This document shows, one piece after another, positions 59,561 through 64,000 of a stretch of 64,000 bases of DNA; positions within the stretch are counted from its first letter, which is position 1; each line of letters begins with the position of its first letter. A program made the position numbers and the translations under genes. The notes under the pieces are model-generated. The model searched no databases, was not told the origin of the DNA, and saw only the letters and a list, made by a program, of their open reading frames with translations. This DNA comes from Baylisascaris procyonis (Eukaryota > Nematoda > Chromadorea > Rhabditida > Ascarididae): the NCBI GenBank assembly GCA_037389465.1, contig JAZARR010000167.1, forward strand, positions 2,170,001-2,234,000. The letters run 5' to 3'.

Positions 59561-61150
59561 TTTTAAGGGTCATTAGTGTATAATTGAGGAGATGAGACTG
59601 CAAAGCATAGGAAGAGTATACTTTTATAGTTGTTTATTTTATGAGCACAAAACGGAGTGCCCTAATCACAAATGCAAGCATAAAACTAGCAACATACAAT
59701 CTCATTGAAAATGATTTGCATCTGTTCTTATAAGATTTGTCTATAGTTGATTTTCGGCTATTCCCCGTCTCCGCTAATCTTCCCTCTCTTCTGTGTAAAA
59801 GATCACATTCCATGAAGGAAACCATATGGAAATAAAGCCCATAATAATTGATGAATGGTCTTTCTTACGCAATTTTGGCATCAATGTAAAATCATTTTTG
59901 TTTATATAAAAAGATGATTACTTAAAGAGAGATGAGATTTCACGTTTCGGAGAATATAAGTGACGATATTGAGAATATTTCTAAATCGATTAAGTTTTCA
60001 TCCCTAAACTATTCTGTTCTTGAGTACTTGGAAGTAAGAAACGAGATTTTACACTGCAGTTGAATCAGTCTCAAGATTGCAACCATAAAAGTGTCCCGTA
60101 TAGAGTGACCGAGAGATATTCTCATAGCGTCAAGCAAAATTTTTTGTTAGTATTCCTATCGTATGAGAAAAATAGAGCGATCATTGTGACCTATGATTTC
60201 GAATTGCTAGCTCACTACTGATTCATTCGTTGCTGGATGAATCATTTCGCCGGCTACAAAAAGCCTTTCTTAAATATTTTTCAGTTCCCTTTGATATACC
60301 CTACTTAGATGTACTCTTTATCACAATTAATAACTGATGTTTCGTTGTGATAATAGCTTTAATATATGATAGCATTTCATACTCCAATACAATGAGGCGA
60401 AAAACGTGCGCAACAAAAGGTGAGCTAAACTGGTAAAAACACATGTAGAAATCCTTTATGCTTGTCTACTCAAAGAGTGATTTTTTGCATTATTTTAACT
60501 TTGAATACTAGCTTAAACAGATTTTCTATACTGAAAATAAGCTTCACTGTGGATATTTCTGAACAACTCATGTTAATACTAGAACTGATTGCTTTGAAAA
60601 TTTTTTTTTGATTTTTTTTGCGAATAAATTTTTTCGTAAATGGAAACCATTTGGATTTCAAAAAATTAGTAACCATGGTTTCGGAATCAGGCAGCTCAAA
60701 AATTCCTTTATATGTTTTTTTTCAAGGAAATCGGCTGCTCGTCCATTGTTTTTGGTGCGTCTTAAGAGCCAAAGGATTCCAGTTAACTGTGCAAGTGAAT
60801 TTATAAATGAGTCTAACTCCGGAGTTGCCCAACTCTAACAGCGCTAAGGAAGATAACCTTTAATCTGAAACAGCGCATCACCGCTTCCCCTTCTTCCTCC
60901 TGCTTGGATTGAGTCTGATCCTGAGGCCCTAGTTCATATGATCCGTCCTTCAAAAATCATTGCTCTCTTCAAATCTAGCCTCTTCCTTCTCTCGTCGACG
61001 TGTCATAATCTTTTGAGATTAATTCGAGATTAATGATGAGTTCTTCTTGCAGATTTCTGCAAAAAGCGCACTATGATATTGCCATTTCTGGCATTTGAGT
61101 ATGTTTATGGCGGTTTCTCTGTTGCGTAGCGATTGGAAGGCAATTTAGAA

Positions 61151-61156
61151 TTTATT
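61151..61156 (-). terminator. minus-strand AATAAA signal
   Basis: TTTATT on the plus strand, i.e. AATAAA on the minus strand, about 70 bases beyond the stop of the PPxY exon. Consistent with that gene's 3' end, but such hexamers are common in AT-rich DNA. Confidence 0.35.
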
Positions 61157-61224
61157 GCTGCATAATTTCAATCAAGTTCCATATATACAAATAAAGATTT
61201 TGCGAAGCCAAGAAGTAGGCTATG

Positions 61225-61394
61225 TCATGCTGGAGTTGCATTTGTGAACGATTCAATTTGAAGTGTCAGCAATCGCTTCTCGTCGATTTTTAGATGCGCC
61301 ATTACCCATTCATATGGCGGTGGCATTACCTCAGAGTAACGTGGTGGCGCATCCAAAATATAGACTGCTTCCTTCGATCTTCGTTTCCGTATCT
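61225..61394 (-). CDS. 3'-terminal exon of a PPxY-motif protein (partial)
   Basis: On the minus strand an acceptor TTGATTGCAG opens a frame starting IRKRRSKEAVYILDAPPRYS and continuing EVMPPPYEWVMAHLKI to a TGA at 61227-61225. It contains two PPxY motifs (PPRY and PPPY) spaced seven residues apart, the ligand of WW domains such as those in Nedd4-family ubiquitin ligases. A basic RKRR cluster precedes them. This is the layout of a cytoplasmic tail after a transmembrane segment, as in small WW-binding membrane proteins, but no membrane exon was identified upstream. The frame is also open further upstream to 61434, so the 5' edge is uncertain. A downstream minus-strand AATAAA supports a gene end. 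Confidence 0.4.
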
Positions 61395-61766
61395 CTGCAA
61401 TCAATTCGAAAATATCTTTTAACTTACAATTCACTACTAGTTATTAATAATGCTGATAATGTTTGTTATGTTTATATTGCGGCGACCAACATTTTTACAG
61501 TTGTGGCGGTCACTTATAACGCAGCAATGTTTTACGTTGTGACTACGCCTTATTCCGCCCACTATGACGTACTCTCTCGCATCCGAACTTCAATTCTCAA
61601 CCATTAGGCTATCGCTGCCCTCTATTGATCATATTCTTAGATATTAGTTACCTACTATTCAAAGGTAATTACTGCGTTTATAACACAATAAAAATTAGAA
61701 ATTATCCGTTATGCTGACGATGGGACAACATTGCCTAAGTGTTTTACGGTTGTTCACAACGTTTTA

Positions 61767-61778
61767 CCCCCCCCCCCC
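61767..61778 (-). repeat. poly-C run (12 C; poly-G on minus strand)
   Basis: The only long C run on the plus strand in the window. It lies where the nearest candidate gene is on the minus strand, so G again falls on the putative sense strand. Confidence 0.9.
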
Positions 61779-62067
61779 ATTATAATGGAATCCGATAGGA
61801 TTGAAAGTTTGTTATTCAAACATAGATCAACCGTTCATCGATTCTTATGTTTCCTAAAGATTTTAATAGTAATATCAGTGAAATGCTTTTCAAATCTTTG
61901 AGAATGCAAACATTTTTCTTTGAGATGCTCGAATTAGATTATCTCACCGATGTCTTTGTGAAATACTCAAGTAAGGAAAGGCTTAAATGAAGACTGTTTC
62001 AAATATCCTTCAAATGCTATGGAATTGTTATTTTATTGGAATGCAGAAGCATGTTGCGATTTTCTAA

Positions 62068-62229
62068 GCTAAGTTTTGTTACTAAAAAAGGAAGCTACGT
62101 TTATAAAGGCGAGCTTATATCAGTGGTCGCGCTAAGTGCTAACAATGAGCTAAGTTTTGTTACTAAAAAAGGAAGCTACGTTTATAAAGGCGAGCTTATA
62201 TCAATGGTCGTGTTTAGTGCTAACAATGA
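62068..62229. repeat. 81-bp direct tandem duplication
   Basis: Two head-to-tail 81-base units (62068-62148 and 62149-62229) differing by only a few substitutions. 81 is 27 codons, and a plus-strand frame runs through both, giving LSFVTKKGSYVYKGELIS twice, followed by a variable segment and SANNE. The near identity indicates recent duplication. Whether it is coding is unknown; no splice-supported gene was found around it. Confidence 0.9.
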
Positions 62230-63813
62230 GCAAGCAAATGGTCAAGTTAGATAAAGAAAGAGCAGGTCGAAGTTGGCTAATTTTATTTTGCGTACAATGA
62301 AATTTGCACAAATGAATGAGCCTTTTTCAAACAAATAGTAGCCTCTATCATTCAAGCCTTCTCGCTACCCTTTGCATCATTATCACACCTCCAACTTTCC
62401 TCCTTGAATTCGCACTGCAGGTTTCTGAATGCGATCATCTCAGTCAATCTCAGTTTTTCAGTGTTGGTGTGAGCTCATTTAGAAGTCAATTTGTGTTTTC
62501 AATATCCAAAAAAAAGATCTCAACTCTCCAGCAATTCAAGAATTTTTGTTGCAGAAGAGTGTTAAAAAAATGAATTATTTGAAATATATACTTTCTCTTA
62601 TTGCGATGCAGAAGATTAGAATGAAACAGGAGAGGAGGATAGCTGCAGCGATTGCCATCAATATATATAGTTGCGCTGTTGCACTGTCTACATCTGCAAA
62701 ACAATATCGCACAATTCTATCGACTGACAACACCATTATGTTTCCTTTTTTTTGAAGAAAAATTCAAGTGTGAATGTCGAATGTATTTTTCAGTGGTGAA
62801 GAAAATTTTTCGAAGCATTTTTTTTTTGAAATTCTTATGGGAAAATTTGCTAACTTTTAAAGAGATTTATGTCCTTCTTGATTTATATTCTAAGATCATA
62901 GAGGAAGATATACTAATTTCTTTATGCTCTGATAGATATTTGCGATTATGCTCAAATAAAAACAGAGCGAAAAAAGCAAAAAAAAAGATATGCAAATGTT
63001 TTAGAGATGTAAAGTGTAATAGAAAATAATATGATTTCTGAATGTTGAAAATTATTCACAAATTTAGCCATTCATATGAAAACAAAACAAATTCGCGTAA
63101 TATGCTCATCTTTAGTACTTTAATTTCCATAGTTCTAAATGAAAAGATTTGAAAAAAAAATAAAAATTTCATTATCTAAAGTGTTGTATTACAAATATAA
63201 ACTCACAATAAGCGCCACTATTATAAGATGCAAATTGATCGACATCGGTTGTCGAGAGTATTTCATACTGTTTCTCGTAGGCGGTAGGTACAAATGACTC
63301 TGTCTGCATCATCGTAAGATTCTGCAATTTTATAGAAACTTATAAATTAGTAAATTAATAATGAAATTTCTTGAGTGATTTATAATACTGAGCTCTTTTA
63401 ATCAAAACAATACTATTGCTGATCTCATGTGGAAAATTTTATTATAACAATTATTGTAGTGAGATTAGGAGGAAAATTTTCCTAAACAATGACGGGCTAT
63501 TCGATTGCTGGTAACTAATTGAGTGAAAGAGTGCTGCATTAGGATGGGCTCATAAAACTGGGAATGTGATATATGTGGAATGCAACGTTGGACCCACACA
63601 GTTTAACAACGATGCTGTAAAGACAATCTAAAAAAAAGAAAATGATGAAATTCGATGAGAAGGTTTGCAAACATTATAGTTGAGGACAGAAGCGAGACCT
63701 GTATTGGCGAAGCAACAAGTGTCCGTCGATGAGTCTTCTAATGTTTAAGAAGGTAACAGGTTGACTGATGTGGTGTCGTTGAAGCTAACGAGGAAAGCCG
63801 TATCCTTCGTCGC

Positions 63814-63822
63814 CTATTTATA
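63814..63822 (-). promoter_or_regulatory. TATA box on minus strand
   Basis: The minus strand reads CCGGTATAAATAGGCG, a full consensus TATA element in a locally GC-richer stretch. It could drive a minus-strand transcript beginning near 63785. Confidence 0.3.
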
Positions 63823-63829
63823 CCGGATT

Positions 63830-63997
63830 TTAAGAAAGGAGCAACATGAAGCGTATGGGCGGCAACCTCATCGGCGACGATTGCCTTGACACCTTTCGGG
63901 ATGGCCATATTCGATTCACAAAAGGTAGCTGATTTTCACGTGAAGGAAACGTGAACGACTGATAGTCAACTGTTGGCTGCTTATTGCCGTAGTGCTC
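63830..63997 (-). CDS. open minus-strand segment at window edge (partial)
   Basis: Directly after a TAG at the window end (which could be the end of an acceptor), a minus-strand frame runs 55 codons: EHYGNKQPTVDYQSFTFPSR, then LPFVNRIWPSRKVSR, to TAA at 63832-63830. Composition is protein-like and much less AT-rich than its surroundings. A weak donor (AAG|GTGTCA) could end the exon earlier. The family is not recognised and the gene would continue outside the window. Confidence 0.3.
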   Translation of the reverse strand, partial: EHYGNKQPTVDYQSFTFPSRENQLPFVNRIWPSRKVSRQSSPMRLPPIRFMLLLS

Positions 63998-64000
63998 CTA

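Larger units (their letters stand above)
54200..61140. other. AT-rich intergenic tract
   Basis: No supported gene. It includes one exon-like segment (55362-55451), an open frame at 55704-55943, a decamer minisatellite (59501-59560) and long AT-rich unique sequence. A somewhat GC-richer patch at 54780-55220 contains a frame ending THHPPQCLVAGSTQPMQ before GTAAGC at 55206, but it does not join in phase to the next exon-like segment. Confidence 0.45.

Overview
The window is AT-rich eukaryotic nuclear DNA: genes split into many short exons with GT-AG introns, microsatellites, and long intergenic tracts. It most probably comes from a nematode. The ubiquitin-conjugating-enzyme variant has the compact 139-residue form with an [13 protein letters not shown] start that I associate with worms, its start codon lies shortly after an isolated 3' splice site of the kind used for spliced-leader trans-splicing, and introns are T-rich with TTTCAG or TTGCAG acceptors. 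The species cannot be read from the sequence. Introns of several hundred bases to a few kilobases, high AT content and frequent poly-G runs suggest a parasitic (possibly clade III) worm rather than Caenorhabditis. That is inference.

Layout. From 1 to about 14.9 kb: mostly intergenic, with low-complexity AAAT/AAAC sequence near 1.9-2.05 kb, a decayed coding-like patch at the left edge, and a weak minus-strand ORF at 12.6-12.8 kb. From 15.0 to 18.0 kb: a complete four-exon UEV/Mms2 gene on the plus strand. From 20.6 to 52.6 kb: one very large plus-strand gene for a BRWD/PHIP-family chromatin protein (WD40 propeller, acidic linker, cryptic-Tudor region, two bromodomains, basic-acidic tail). I reconstruct about 35 exons whose reading phases agree at all junctions but one. 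From 53.36 to 54.18 kb: a small four-exon plus-strand gene of unknown function with a polyadenylation signal, lying about 0.74 kb downstream of the BRWD stop and possibly co-transcribed with it. From 54.2 to 61.2 kb: intergenic, with one or two isolated exon-like segments. From 61.2 to 64.0 kb: signs of minus-strand genes, namely a 3'-terminal exon with two PPxY motifs and an AATAAA signal, and an open segment running in from the right edge.

How the genes relate. The UEV protein is expected to pair with Ubc13 to build Lys63-linked ubiquitin chains. BRWD/PHIP proteins are chromatin-binding substrate receptors of the CUL4-DDB1 ubiquitin ligase. Both touch ubiquitin biology, but nothing in the sequence links them in one pathway.

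The most notable observations are: a candidate pair of mutually exclusive exons in the BRWD tail (joining both creates a TGA at the junction); a 25-nt microexon inside the first bromodomain; a degenerate intronic copy of a WD-repeat exon; poly-G runs of 10-21 bases that always lie on the coding strand of the gene they sit in or beside; and GC-rich, TATA-bearing islands inside introns that look like solo LTRs or other mobile-element remnants.
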